The position numbers and the translations under genes were made by a program. Under the pieces are notes generated by a model. That model did no database searches. It saw only the letters and a program-made list of their open reading frames with translations, and was not told where the DNA came from. Positions 22,420 through 34,037 of a stretch of 64,000 nucleotides of DNA are shown here, one piece after another. The stretch is from Lycium barbarum (taxonomy: Eukaryota; Streptophyta; Magnoliopsida; Solanales; Solanaceae): positions 48,212,938 through 48,276,937 of the forward strand of contig NC_083337.1 of NCBI RefSeq assembly GCF_019175385.1. The letters are read 5' to 3'. How positions within the stretch are numbered: the stretch's first letter is position 1; each line of letters begins with the position of its first letter.

Positions 22420-23805
22420 GAATTAGGCTTACCGACCTTACAAACGCCTCAGCGGAGGCCCAACTATCCACATCTTTCACTTCTTGTCACACTCCTCTGT
22501 TTCTTATAACGTCATTATAATCCCACGTCATATCAAACAGATTCATAACTAGGGTCGGACACATAGGAGCATACCGGACAAACTCATAGTCGGGGTCAGA
22601 TGTACGCGACTGTAGCAGACAGATTCGTAGTCAAAGTCTGATGCATGGGAGTATGTTAGACAGATTCGTGATCAAAGTCAGGCGTACAGAGGCGTATCAG
22701 ACGGATTCGTAATCAGAGTCAGACATACAGAGGTGTGTCAGACAGATTCGTATCCAGAGTTAATCGTATAGAAGTATATCAGACAAGAGCATAATCAGAT
22801 TCAAAGGTACAGAGACATAATAAACAGAGCCTCATCGAAATCAGAGGCGCGGTAGTACGACAGACAGAGTTTTGATCAGAATCAGACCACTTCTACTGAG
22901 GCTTTCATGATTTACGAAAATTTCCTTGTCGACACTTCATTACTCACCCTGATCATCGTACCACGAATTATTTCATCAAAACCTGTTCACTCATTCATAA
23001 CTTGTTTGTCAAATTGCCATACAAATAGTTTTATGTGTCGTTGGTTGGCTCTTTCGAAGATCCTGCTTATTCGCATTTCGTGTCCTTCATCTTTTCTGAT
23101 ATCCATACTCATTTTCTCTTTCAGATATCGTCACACTATATTAACTTGTAATGCAATCGGGGTTTGTCTATTCTTTGACAACATTCCTTGTCGTAGTCGC
23201 GATTCCCTTGGTCTCGCTTGTTTAAGTCAATTTTCAGACCTCACACACTTTTCCCTCATTTCGTATAATCATACTTCATCCTTTTCCGGAGGTTCGGCTC
23301 GGTCATATTTCCTACCTTTAGCTTCCTCCTAATGTTTGACCTTTTTGCTTTTACTTCACTTACTCTCTTTACTTTCCAATATCATTATACTGGAACCTTC
23401 GAGACTTAACAGATAGGGGAAATGACAACATCCTACCTTGTAACATACGTACCCTTTACCTTTGTTATTGTTACTTGGGGCTCGGTACCCTTATTCAATT
23501 GGCGCCTTTCGTATTCTAGCACCGGTCGCGGGGACACACGTAGTCACTAGTACAATCACAAATAGGGCATCATACGCGTTCATATATGCACACATAGTCA
23601 TTTTCAACTAGGCCACACTTTACCCCCAAACATCATTCAAACCTATTCTAATTCCAAAACTGTAGCGTTCTTTCTGTTTCTTCTCTAATCTAACTAATTG
23701 CGCGTTGTGTGGCCCTTTTATGATCTCCAACCATCTCGTATATTCTAGTCTCACTAAGGCCATTTTAGCTTTCCATTGGTCTCTTACATCAGAATACAGA
23801 AAATT
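22420..23805 (-). other. Element C internal region with tandem array, no gene
   Basis: No supported coding frame. A degenerate tandem array (about 22535-22880, units near 40-46 bp with core AGACAGATTCGTAATCAGAGTCAG) lies next to the 3' end. It is similar in style to the GACAGA array in the LTRs. The rest is pyrimidine-rich on the plus strand. Confidence 0.65.
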
Positions 23806-23915
23806 CCGGCATACTTCCCAGGGGGTCACCCATCCTGAAATTGCTCCCACCTGAGCACGCTTAACCTCGAAACTGTGGTGAAATCCGGTGCCTTAGAGCA
23901 GATATGATCGCACCC
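23806..23915 (-). pseudogene. 5S rRNA-derived segment inside element C
   Basis: Reading the minus strand from 23915, the sequence follows the plant 5S rRNA consensus, as I recall it, without gaps for about 110 positions; roughly three quarters match. Perfect blocks are the 5' end GGGTGCGATCATA, the GGTTAAGCGTGCT block of the internal A box, and the AGGATGGGTGACC and CCTGGGAAGT blocks over the C box. The last ten or so bases of 5S are missing and a T-run (GGAATTTTC) follows, a possible Pol III stop. It lies in the sense orientation of C, about 490 bases after the primer site. Many differences are C to T, so it is probably not a functional rRNA gene. Confidence 0.85.
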
Positions 23916-24405
23916 GCTTTCTCATATGGCCCTTATTACTTGATTTAGGGCTAGTCAAGGTCCCACAGATTCCGAAACACTTTTCGTCACACGCCCTTCC
24001 TTTTACAATTGCCGTTTTGCCCTGTTTATAACCCGTATCACTTTTACAATTTCTTATTATTCGAAATCTGTATGCAACAGATACCCACAGTACTTTACAG
24101 AACATACGACTATATATCACATCCCAGCCGCTCAGAACTTCCGGTTTCAGGTAACAGAACGAATATTTCCAGACTTGCCCATCTGGCTTTTCCATATCGT
24201 TATTTGCCTCATACCGTCGTAGGTGAGGCTTACAGATAGAATTCCATTTTCCTATAACTTGGCTCTATCGCACGATCTGAGACAGAAAGAAGGTCAACAA
24301 TCCCTAAATGCCCCGTAGCTTCCTGTCTATAAGTGTGGCGCGCTACACACCCATAAACAAGACTCTACCGGACACGACTTTGCAGACAACCCCTAGGACA
24401 GACCT
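23916..24405 (-). other. Element C leader between primer site and 5S-derived segment
   Basis: The first 150 or so bases after the primer site resemble the leaders of the other elements (GAGTCTTGTTTATGGGTGTG, then a GATCGTGCGATAGAGC block near 24265-24280). No gag start follows; instead the sequence runs into the 5S-like block. A 100-codon open frame (24195-23893) ends within the 5S block and looks fortuitous. Confidence 0.6.
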
Positions 24406-24417
24406 GCTCTGATACCA
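24406..24417 (-). promoter_or_regulatory. Element C primer binding site (initiator tRNA-Met)
   Basis: Minus strand TGGTATCAGAGC three bases after the 5' LTR end. Confidence 0.95.
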
Positions 24418-24420
24418 CTC

Positions 24421-27400
24421 TATTACACCCCGACATTTTGAGGGTGTGATGGGCACTCGACCCTTACTTAGGGCCGAGCGAACCCTCAGATTCCAACTAT
24501 ACAGAAAATCACATCAAACTTTCTAAATTGGATAAGGTAAAATGCATAGTAATTTTTTTCGAAATATTCTTTCAAATCAAACAAATACATATAATCATAC
24601 AGAATCCAGTACATAACTCAGACCCACATATCGGCTGATGGAGCCACTTACAGACGAACAACCAATACTCACGACACTGTCTGCAAAGTCTCTAACATAA
24701 TCCAGAACCATAACATACGGACTCTGACTCGGCAGCACTCCAGAAGCAAATGGAGTTGGCTAACCCCGCTGGATCATCTCCCGTAATAACTTTAGCTCAT
24801 CTGGGAGTACCTGCGCGGCATGAAACGCAGCCCCCGAAGAACAGGGGGTCAGTACGAAAATGTAGCGAGTATGTAAAGCGAAAATATCACAAGTATAATC
24901 ATAGCCCGGACCAGAAGCACAGAAATATATACAGAAGTATAACAGGCATAACCGAATCTAAATCCAAGACAGACTTACCGAGTTCAACTGACAGAATCAT
25001 CGCACAGAGCTCGGGCACAGATGTAACTGATACCATCATAATCAGAGACAGAGGTACAGAATGGAACAGACTGAGTCGTGGTCCGGATCAGATTACCAGA
25101 AGTACAACATACAGAAACGTAATTTAGCCGGACAGACAGAAGGGTAGCGGACAGAACCATAATCTTATCAGACAGACCAAAACATACGAATAGAATCATA
25201 ACCGTATCGGACAGACCGAGGCGTAACAGACAGAATCGAAGTCCAGACGGACAGACAAAATCATATTCCAGACGGGCAGATAGAATCATGTTTCAGACGA
25301 ACAGACAGAGTCAGATTCCCGACGGATAGACAGAATCTCATTTCAGATGGACAGACAGAATCATAATTCATAGTCATATAGAGTCATTTGCCATATCAAA
25401 ATGTTGTAGGGTATCGGATCAGGTGTTGCCACTTGTGAATCATATGATGTTTACAGAGAGTGTGCCACCTCGAGCTCAGCCCAGTACATTGGTCACACCA
25501 TACACAAACATATCGTATCAGATCGTAGCATATCATATCATATCAAAGTACGCGTCTACAAGGGGTATGCCACCTCGAGCTTGGCCTAGTACAGTGGTCA
25601 TCCCATGCAGAGACTGCCCATTTTTCCCGCTCGAGCCCTGCCCAGTACACGGGTCATGGACCAGTCTCGGGAGCTCGAGCTCCGCCCAGTACACTCCCAA
25701 CGCGTCTGCCTGGTATCAAATCACACAGCGCAGATACTATCCGCTTTGGGGATCGAGCTCAGCCCAGACCACCCCTCACGGTTTTATTTCAGAACATCAT
25801 GGACAACAAAGGGAAATAGCGCACGACAGGATAGCTTTGTCCGGCTCAGTGAATAGACATGGTAAGGCTTGCACGAACGGAGTAGTGAGAGACCAGATAC
25901 ACATATTCTCAGACTCGACAGATACAAACACTTATTGACATCGGAGGATTATAAACGTATTTCGGAACGATCATAATTCATACATGATATTTACGGATAC
26001 GTTTACCACAAAATCGTTACGAACGTTTCGAAACAGATTTCGATCGACGGATCAGTTCAAGAAATCGAACAGTAGTCATAAGGCACAAACATAACCTTTT
26101 GGATGGCACGATGGAATATATCAACACAGAACGTTCGGAGTCATTTTACGTATCCAAGCGTTTCATAGGACTCGCGAGAGTGATTGAACATACTATCAGA
26201 ATATTCGTACGGATTGTTCGATCAAAATATCCATATCCGAATAATTATATCAAAAATAACCCTAGCGAGGTACTTGTATCGGAATGCCCATACTCGGATA
26301 CTCATGTCAGCAAAAAAGGCATACAGTCGAATTGTAATAGTGCGCACGATCAATAACCCGGCCCGGAGGACCAGTGAATGATGTCATAATAATGGGCACG
26401 AGCGGAGTCATGAACGACTGATGCAATTTACAAATCGGAATAGCTATAGGGTCCAATATAGTCATATGTCGGCTCGTTAATCCAACTAGTCTGAACAAGT
26501 GGTCAACACGGGGTTATTTCACAAACGTTCTTCCAAAATTATGTTTGTAGTCAAAATGTAAGTTAGAATGTCGAAATACTTTTATAAGTTTGATAAAATC
26601 ATAAGTTGACCCAATGGTCAAAATAATTTGGATAATTAATCAGACGGGGTCCATTTCACAAAAATATTTCTAAAATGGTCGTTGTGGTTCAAAATATAGT
26701 TTAAAATACCGCGGCGACCAAAACATTATTTTATAGTGGTCAAATTCATAAGTGAAAGCCTTTTTCCCACGTTATGCCAAAATAAACCTTATAGGGCAAA
26801 CAGAAGGGTTTCGGACTTAGCGGGCCCACCTCGGGTCAAGTCGAGGTGGCGGACATGATTTACGGACATTTGAGGTCTACGGAATCATACATAGAGGTTT
26901 CGAAGTGATATGACCATGTTTGCACAAGTTTCGAACGTTAGGTTACTTTCTGGCCAAAATAGAGTCCTTAAGCTTCAATTGAATTGAGTGAATAGTAGTC
27001 ATTTTCTAAATCGGGTTTCGAGGAGCAGAATTACTCCCGGGGTTCCGATATCGACCTAACATACTAAGACATGCCACATGAAGAAGTAGGGAGCCTTACA
27101 TACCTTTCTTACTTCGTACGCTCGCTCAGGCTCGATTCCCGTTTCGTCCAAAATCTGCAATTGGTCATTGTTACCAATTAGAACCTTCAAGACTTAAGAA
27201 TGCACTTAACTTCATTTTTGTCTACCGAAATTTCGGCAGCACCTCCCCTATAAATATAGCACCCCCGAGAAACATCTCGGCTCAAATAATAGCAACCACA
27301 ACCCAACAACATCAACAAAGTCACAATATAGCATAATATAGGGCAAGTAGTCCTACTTTTCGACATAATGCGATAACGCTCATTCCGACTTCACATTTCC

Positions 27401-28639
27401 AAACTAATCTCAAATTTTCATATTCATCATTAATCAAGGCCATCACCATATAGTTTAAAAGCATTTCATATCGTTCTCACAAAATATTAACACGATATAC
27501 AAAATATACAATCTTCCACCAAGATCATATTCCCTCCAAAACTTCTACGAATTCAACAAAACTTCCCAAATCACATTCTCTTCCTTCCAAATTCTTTACG
27601 AAAACATTAGTTCCCATTCCAGCATCTTACTTTCACACTTACACAAAAATCATATAAAATTCATATAATTTCTCATAATCACATACAAACAAATTCAATG
27701 CCAATTCAATTCATTAAACCTTCATCTACATTACAGGGATTACAACAACACAACTAACATGTTAAACAAAATAACTCCATCATTATTTCACCATAGCCTA
27801 ACTCACGGCCAACATGGGAATTTTCCAACTTCATCCAATTTCATTCCACTTTCATTTCCAATATACATCCCATGCTATACACAACTAGAATTTAACATAT
27901 ATTCAATTCACCACAAGCACACATTGTATACACACACACGACCCTAAACTACATTCCACACCCTCTTTGAAATCTTCCATTTTTCCATACTCTCAACTCA
28001 TTTCTACATACTACAACACAAACAAACCTTTATAACATAATAATATGGAGTGAATTCTTACCTTTTCTCTTCAACTTCTTCACTCAAATATGTTGTCCCA
28101 TTGAAGAAACTAGTGCCCTTTCTTCCCAAATAATTGCACCATGTTGTAGAGGGACCCTGAATTGGTATAAATACCACAAGAAAACAATTTTGGATGAAAG
28201 ATTTTTGGGGTGCAAATTGAGAGGGGCTGGCCGAAACCCCCCTCTCTTGCTCTTCATCTTTTGCTTTGTTTTTTGCTTCTTGATCTTTCTAATGGATAAG
28301 TGTATATATAATATGCTTGTCTTGATCTAGTGATCACATGCAATTCACATGACCTATTTATTGGTTTTGGGCCATGGTTTGGCCGGCCACCCTTGGATTT
28401 GGGCCTTAATTTTTTTCAATTTTTCTCTTGGCCCAATTCGTTGAAAGCTCGTTTTGCAATTCCCGAAACTAATTTTCAAAATTCCGATTATTGCCCTTGG
28501 CCTTCCTCCGTGTTTCCACACCACTATTTTTCATGAACAACACACCCATATGTGAATTCAAATCAACATATGGCCTTATTCTTTACAAGTCACAATCGTT
28601 CCCAATTTTTCCGAATACACGAAAACGCGGGATATAACA
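24421..28639 (-). repeat. Element C 5' LTR, 4219 bp
   Basis: Near-identical to 18165-22382. Its first plus-strand bases are TATTACACC instead of TGTCACACC, so the terminal dinucleotide next to the primer site has mutated. Ends GGGATATAACA at 28639, followed by the CGAAC duplication (28640-28644). Confidence 0.95.
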
Positions 28640-28644
28640 CGAAC
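28640..28644. repeat. Target site duplication of element C, right copy (CGAAC)
   Basis: Identical to 18160-18164. Confidence 0.95.
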
Positions 28645-28857
28645 TCTGACCCTGTCCTGAAGGAAAGGAGCGATCAAATCTCCTACCTGCAAATCGTGGG
28701 GGCGCACTAGTCGTTTACTGGCCTGAGTGTCTAGAATATGCCTGCCTTGATCCCCCTCTATAATCAATGCCTGCCCCCACAGATATGACCCTCTTACTTT
28801 GCCTTCTATCAGTATCACGATCACCCCTTTGCGGATGTTGTTGTCCTTCTAAGTTCT
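28645..28857 (-). pseudogene. Element E gag, middle part (between C and D)
   Basis: Minus-strand gag segment lying between the nucleocapsid-proximal charged region and the first cysteine motif. It resembles gag of element F at 41923-41700 (SAPPRFAGRRFDRS-like block). At least one in-frame stop (TAA) is present. It continues into 18164 across element C and starts at 28852 after the GTTCT duplication of element D. Confidence 0.8.
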
Positions 28858-28990
28858 TGTCACGACCCAACCCCATGGGCCATGACTAGTGCCCGAGCTG
28901 GATACTCATATACCTACCTGTTAGATATAGTCAAACTGAATCTATGAACAATATGGAAACTTGCAAAAGAACTCCAAAGGTTCATAACGT

Positions 28991-29038
<48 letters not shown>

Positions 29039-31711
29039 AGATAAACCGTCTCCTGAGGAGTCGTAACTAATCAAATCATAAAATGATACACAAACCGACA
29101 AGGCTGCCACTACACATCAATATCATATGCAAGCCGACAAGGCTGCCACTACATATCAATATCATACGCAGGCCGACAAGGCCGCCACTATAGACGAACA
29201 TATCCATAGCACATCGTATAGACATAGCTGAACAAACTTATACATAACCCACACATATGTCTACAGACCTCTAAGAGTGTCGATAGTGAAACATGACGGG
29301 ACAGGGCCCCGCCGTACCCCTGGATAAACATACATATATATATATATATATATATCAAAAGATCTGTATCAAAAGTCTAGGCTCCGAAACAATGGAGCTC
29401 TCCAAGACAGCTGGGTAGAAATCCTAAGCTGGAGGATCACCAAATCGAGTATCTATACCTGCGGGCATGAAACGCAGCCCCCCGAAGAAAGGGGGTCAGT
29501 ACGAGATATGTACTGAGTATATAAAGCATGCAATACAGTAAAGAGGATCCTCACTGAAATAGAGATCACAGGAGACAAGTATGACATTCAAAATACCAAT
29601 ACACTTGCCTTATGAAATGTAAATCGTGCATATCAATATCATATATCATACCCGGCCCATTATGGGACTCGGTGACATAATCATATCATCATATATATAT
29701 ATATACCGTACCCGGCCCTCTAGTGAGGGACTCGGTGAATAAAGTCATCACATGCCATCTTTGGCACCATAATCACATCATCATATCGTCATATCATCAT
29801 ATCATCACATCATCATATCATCATATATATATACCGTACCCGACCCTCTAGTGAGGGTCTCAGTGAACAATGCAGTGGAACTGTGCACGAAAACATACCC
29901 GGCCCGGGACTCGGTGAAAGATATATTAACAGCATGCACGAGCATAGTAGTGAGTAACCATATGCAAATCAAATCATCATCTGACACTCGATAGAATAGA
30001 TAGAATGAACTGACACTTGAATATCAAGACAATAATCATATTAAGTATCCTTCGAATATCACAATGGATTATATCAAAATAGAACTTCAGGAATCATAGA
30101 CACGTATCAAGACATAATGATGAATGTTCTGGGAATCAAGAACGTTAGCCATCCGAGTGGCTCTAAGAATAGGAGCTTTCTTTTGAAGTCCTATATACGT
30201 CAATCTATTTGTTTCATAAAGATCATGCCAAAAGAAAGAAGGGTTAGCTCTACATACCTGTCGTAGATCAACCGTAACCAAGCTTACTTCGTCGCTCCTT
30301 TAACCTATTTAATATGAAAGTAATACTATTGTTAATAAACTACGACTTTCCAGCTTATAAATCTACAACCAATCATTTATAGGAATCATTTCTTAGTTCC
30401 CACTTCTCGATTAGTATTTTGATTAGTTAAGAACCTAACGGAAATCGGGCAGTATTTCCTCTATATAACTCGCCTAACCCGAACTTCCAATTAATCTCCT
30501 ATTATCACAGCAATACCAACAAAACCAATAATAGAAATATTCATATCAAACCCTTAAAATCCAGCCCATAAACAACTAAAACAACCCAATAACCTTTCTT
30601 AATCCTTTTCCAATCCAAATCATTAACATCTAAGATTATACACCAAACAGACCAACATTCGCTTTGTATACGATACGTTATACACTTGTTTCCTCCAAAT
30701 TTAGGAGCCACATCACCAACAACACGACAACAACAAGAACAACAACACATGAACATAAAACCACACTTTTAATCTTTCAACTCAACAAGAACAGCCCACA
30801 ACTTTATGAACATTTAATCCAATTCATATTTCAACAATTCCATATAACAACTACAACCTTAATTATCATAATTCCTTCACTTTCATCACACAATCAACGA
30901 CAACAATAGCAACAACACTAATTAAAATTAATTCACCTTTTCTAGATTAAGACAGCCCCCCATATGGCCCAAATAAAATCTCTACATCAATCATACACAA
31001 TTCTTTGCATCCAATTCCATATAATACAAATTAATCTCTCCATTACAACATCTTTAACTCCAATTACATTTCAAGATGAAGAAATCTTACCTTGAATTGA
31101 GTAGGACAGATCCTATAATAACTTGCTCAATTTGCACCACTTCATCTCCCGCACTTCGACACTCTTAGGTTGCTGCCTTCTTGACGTGTAAAACACCTTA
31201 GGGGATTATAAAATACTTTTATTCACCATTAAAGCTGGCCGTGAGCTGCTCCAAATCTGCCATTGCCGTGAGTTGCCATGGCATGGAAGCTCTCTCTCTT
31301 AATTCAATTTGTTGAATTGAAAGTGAAATGCAAAATGATGAATTAGTCATCAATTTGTGATTTTATATGCTTCCTTATGAGGTGACACGTGTCCACCACA
31401 ATGACATGTGTCTCACCATGTTGACATATGTCCCACTATGGCATGGACCAATCGGACTTGGCCATGTTGTAGTGGGGTCGATTTAATACACTTAATTAAT
31501 TACTAATCCCCACTTAATAATCTAATCATGGTTAGTTAATCCCTAATATCCCCTAATATTTCTACACCAATTGAATTTTACAGGTAATCGTGCACTTATT
31601 AAAAATTGGGGATTAAAAGCCCTTGGCTCATATCCCAAAAATAATCTCGTCTTTAAACTTATGTCGATTAGCTTACGAATAATCCAATGTATAAAAATTC
31701 GGGGTATAACA
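28858..31711 (-). repeat. Element D 3' LTR, 2854 bp
   Basis: Plus strand TGTCACGACCC to GGGGTATAACA. Same family as B's LTR: repeated GGCAGCCTTGTCGG blocks (29096-29190), CCGAGTCCC/CCGGGTACG blocks (29650-29910), hairpin module 29458-29518, donor-like ACAG|GTATGT (acatac at 30252-30257 on plus), TATAAAA at 31367-31361 (minus). Confidence 0.95.
28995..29036. repeat. (AT)n microsatellite
   Basis: About 42 bp of pure AT dinucleotides within D's LTR; shorter AT runs at 29334-29355 and near 29692. Confidence 0.95.
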
Positions 31712-31747
31712 TCCTTCCCCTCTTCAGAACATTCGTCCTCGAATGTT
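31712..31747 (-). other. Element D polypurine tract and stem-loop
   Basis: Minus strand: perfect AACATTCG / CGAATGTT stem with loop AGGA (31747-31728), then CTGAAGAGGGGAAGGA and the LTR. Confidence 0.85.
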
Positions 31748-31834
31748 AAATTGGTCCTGCATTCCCAATGCTTCCTTAAATGTTCTTTTACTGAATTATA
31801 CTCTTCACATGCCCCTTTCGTTGGTCGGTTTCCT

Positions 31835-32068
31835 TCAATCTATTATAATGCATTTCAGATCTCTACGTAACCATTCCCGTAATATTTCTTCTTTTTGTTG
31901 CTTCTCGAGGTAATAATTCCACGTCGTTGTCTTTACTCTCTTCTTTATTTCGTAGTCGGTTGTCGGTTGTATTGCGAGCTCTTCTGCTGGAATGTTACTC
32001 TCTCTCTTGTCTGCATACTGTTCAGTTGTACTGTCACTGATTGATTCAGACTTGTATTCATGGTGCAC
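31835..32068 (-). CDS. Conserved 77-residue ORF of the B/D family, function unknown
   Basis: Open from 32068 with an ATG, ending at 31835. Charged and probably helical: EELAIQPTTDYEIKK, TTTWNYYLEKQQKEEILREWLRRDLKC, ending IIID. The equivalent frame in element B (14947-15132) keeps most residues and the same stop despite one internal TGA. Similarity is to no family I recognise. It lies 90 bases before the polypurine tract, where some plant elements carry an extra ORF, but short length and loss of upstream sequence leave open that it is the tail of something longer or fortuitous. Confidence 0.4.
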   Translation of the reverse strand: MHHEYKSESISDSTTEQYADKRESNIPAEELAIQPTTDYEIKKRVKTTTWNYYLEKQQKEEILREWLRRDLKCIIID

Positions 32069-32668
32069 TTAGTCATAACTCGACTTTTTCTTCTTCTATA
32101 GTTACTCCCTTAATATGATGTATCGTCCACTTCACTTTACCTTCTAATCTTTAAATAAAATCTTGTAACGCGCAGACATCACTCATTGATTTATTATACT
32201 TTACAACCCTTGGAGTATTTCATACCTCCGGTAACTTGTAGACCCTTCATAGACTTTACGAATAAAATGACATTTCCCAGGGTGTAACATTACTTTACTC
32301 CAATAACCTTGCTTTGCTCTGCTGTTACAGTCCATATTCTAGAATCTTCAGCATCATGTGTCACTTTTCGACTTTCTTTTAAAGGTTTTTAACTGTCACT
32401 TTGCTTTTAGCTCTTGATCTCGATCTTTAGGGTTGGCTATCAAGTAGCGCTAGAGTTCCCTCATATTATAACTTCACATAGCTGCTCTGTGATCTATCTA
32501 TTATTAACTGGTATAATTCTGAAAGAATATTTGATTTTTGACATATAAATTCAATGTCATCCAATAACCAGTTTGTTCCGATCGTCTCGCTTGAACTGTT
32601 TCACCATTTCCCTTACTCCAACTTGTAACACTTTAGGCATATTATCCCGTGTCATTTCTTTATATTTT

Positions 32669-32684
32669 AATTCGGGGTATAACA
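32669..32684 (-). repeat. Element D 5' LTR stub (16 bp)
   Basis: Minus TGTTATACCCCGAATT equals the first 16 bases of D's 3' LTR and then switches directly to internal sequence like B at about 14428. GTTCT follows at 32685-32689. Confidence 0.85.
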
Positions 32685-33490
32685 GTTCTGGGCATGTGCT
32701 TGAATGCGGGAAATATCCATCCCAATTTGCAACGAAACCGTCAAGCCATCCTTAAATAAATGTGGCCCTAAGCCACTGACAAACCTGTGTACCCTATCTC
32801 CCATGTCGGCCACCATAGTCGGGGCATATCTAGCCAATGAATTAAACTGAAGGCTATACTCCCGGGCACTCATATTTCCTTGTTTTAGATTTAAGAACCT
32901 ATCCGCTCTAGCTCGGCGGACCTCGGGTGGCAAATGAAAGCATCTACAAACTCTTGCCAAATGGGAGGAGGCGCATTCTCTCTTCTTGACGATAACCAAT
33001 TATTGTACCACAATACCGCCATATCTCAGAGTCTATAAGATGCTAACTTCACAGATTGAGTTTCGGAGGCATGAATAATCTTCAATGTTCTCAACATTTC
33101 CTTAATAAAACATTATGGGTCTTCATCCGGTTTTGACCCGAAAAACTCTGGAGGATTCAAACTCATAAAATCAGGGGCTCTGGTACTAGCTGCCCGATCA
33201 CTTGGACCCGCATTCTGCCACTGTTCCAGGGCAGCAACTAACTGCGTCAATAGATGAATAGCCTCGGTCACTTGTAAACCTGAAGCAGCCGGTGGATGAA
33301 CTGGAGGCATAGGAGCTGGAACCGAAGCTCCCTCTTGTTCTTCTAAATTGGGCGGAGTGGAGGAAGTATTAGATGGAGCCTCATTATGTGATTCGCCCTT
33401 TTTTACATTTATTGGCGGCTCTCTTCCTACCCGTCTTTTCATCGTAGTCTTGCCCTTCTGGGCGGCTGTAGCTTTTCCCTTTGGCGGCAT
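32685..33490 (-). pseudogene. Element E gag, N-terminal half, broken
   Basis: The ATG at 33490-33488 (MPPKGKATAAQKGK) matches the start of gag in H (MARKGKATAAQK) and F (MPKKRKATAAQK). A Pro/Ala-rich segment, then AIHLLTQLVAALEQW and NPPEFFGSKPDEDP, then a TAA near 33112, further stops and a frameshift to about 33000, then the capsid part in an open frame (PPEVRRARADRFLNLKQGNMSAREYSLQFNSLARYAP, MGDRVHRFVSGLGPHL, AHAQN). Element D interrupts it at 32684. Gag forms the virus-like particle. ATTTCAG immediately upstream of the ATG (33500-33493) resembles a splice acceptor. Confidence 0.9.
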
Positions 33491-33681
33491 TTCTGAAATC
33501 ATAGCACACTATTAAGGAGGAGAAAATCTTATAACACAGCTCTATCGCACGATCTCTTAAGATGAAAGATGGTCATTTTTCCTAAATACCCTATAGCCTC
33601 CTATTTATTAGTGTGCCGCGCAACACACCATAAACAAGACTCTACTAGACACGGCTCGTAGACACTTCTTAAGACTGAACT

Positions 33682-33693
33682 GCTCTGATACCA
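33682..33693 (-). promoter_or_regulatory. Element E primer binding site (initiator tRNA-Met)
   Basis: Minus TGGTATCAGAGC four bases after the LTR end. Confidence 0.95.
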
Positions 33694-33996
33694 CTTTTGT
33701 TACGACCTGACTAGGGGCCATGACGGGTACCCGGGGCTAGCCACCGAGCACCACTCATTCTATTACTCATCATACTCATTATACGCTTCTTCATTACTCT
33801 TATGCTCATATTTATAGAAAAATCATTTTCATTTGAAACATGCTTACCTTTATATACATAAGCCCTTCGGCTATCAAAATAATATATATATACATGTACA
33901 ATAAGGATATCGTGAGACCATACTACCCACACATAAGTATCTACGAGCCTCTACTAGAGTACTAGACATATGGACGGGACAGGACCCCGTCGTGCC

Positions 33997-34000
<4 letters not shown>

Positions 34001-34030
<30 letters not shown>
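34001..34030. repeat. (AT)15 microsatellite
   Basis: Pure AT run inside E's LTR. A longer AT/CA run occupies the same place in F's 3' LTR (38094-38153). Confidence 0.95.

Positions 34031-34037
<7 letters not shown>

Larger units (their letters stand above)
18165..28639 (-). mobile_element. Element C: giant-LTR non-autonomous retrotransposon carrying a 5S rRNA-derived segment
   Basis: Two near-identical LTRs of 4218 and 4219 bp flank just 2038 bp of internal DNA, so LTRs are about 80 percent of the element. Primer site, polypurine tract with stem-loop and a 5-bp target duplication (CGAAC) are intact. No gag or pol is present. The internal region has a 5S-derived block on the sense (minus) strand and a tandem array. 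The LTRs differ at scattered single bases, so the insertion is young and the family was recently mobile in trans. It disrupts gag of element E. Confidence 0.95.
28858..32684 (-). mobile_element. Element D: internally deleted LTR element with a 16-bp 5' LTR stub
   Basis: A complete 3' LTR (28858-31711), polypurine tract and about 0.95 kb of 3' internal sequence are followed by only the first 16 bases of an LTR (minus TGTTATACCCCGAATT, 32684-32669). Both outer ends are bounded by the target duplication GTTCT (28853-28857 and 32685-32689), so the outer ends are original. Most of the 5' LTR, the primer site and most of the internal region are lost. The internal piece matches element B from about 14428 to 15255. 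It splits gag of element E. Confidence 0.9.

Noticed and set aside
23620..23850. 76-codon minus frame containing GWVTPWEV
   Set aside because: It begins inside the 5S-derived block; this peptide is the usual spurious translation of plant 5S DNA.
18165..28639. Element C as a Cassandra TRIM because of its 5S segment
   Set aside because: Cassandra LTRs are a few hundred bases and contain the 5S in the LTR; here LTRs are 4.2 kb and the 5S block is internal.
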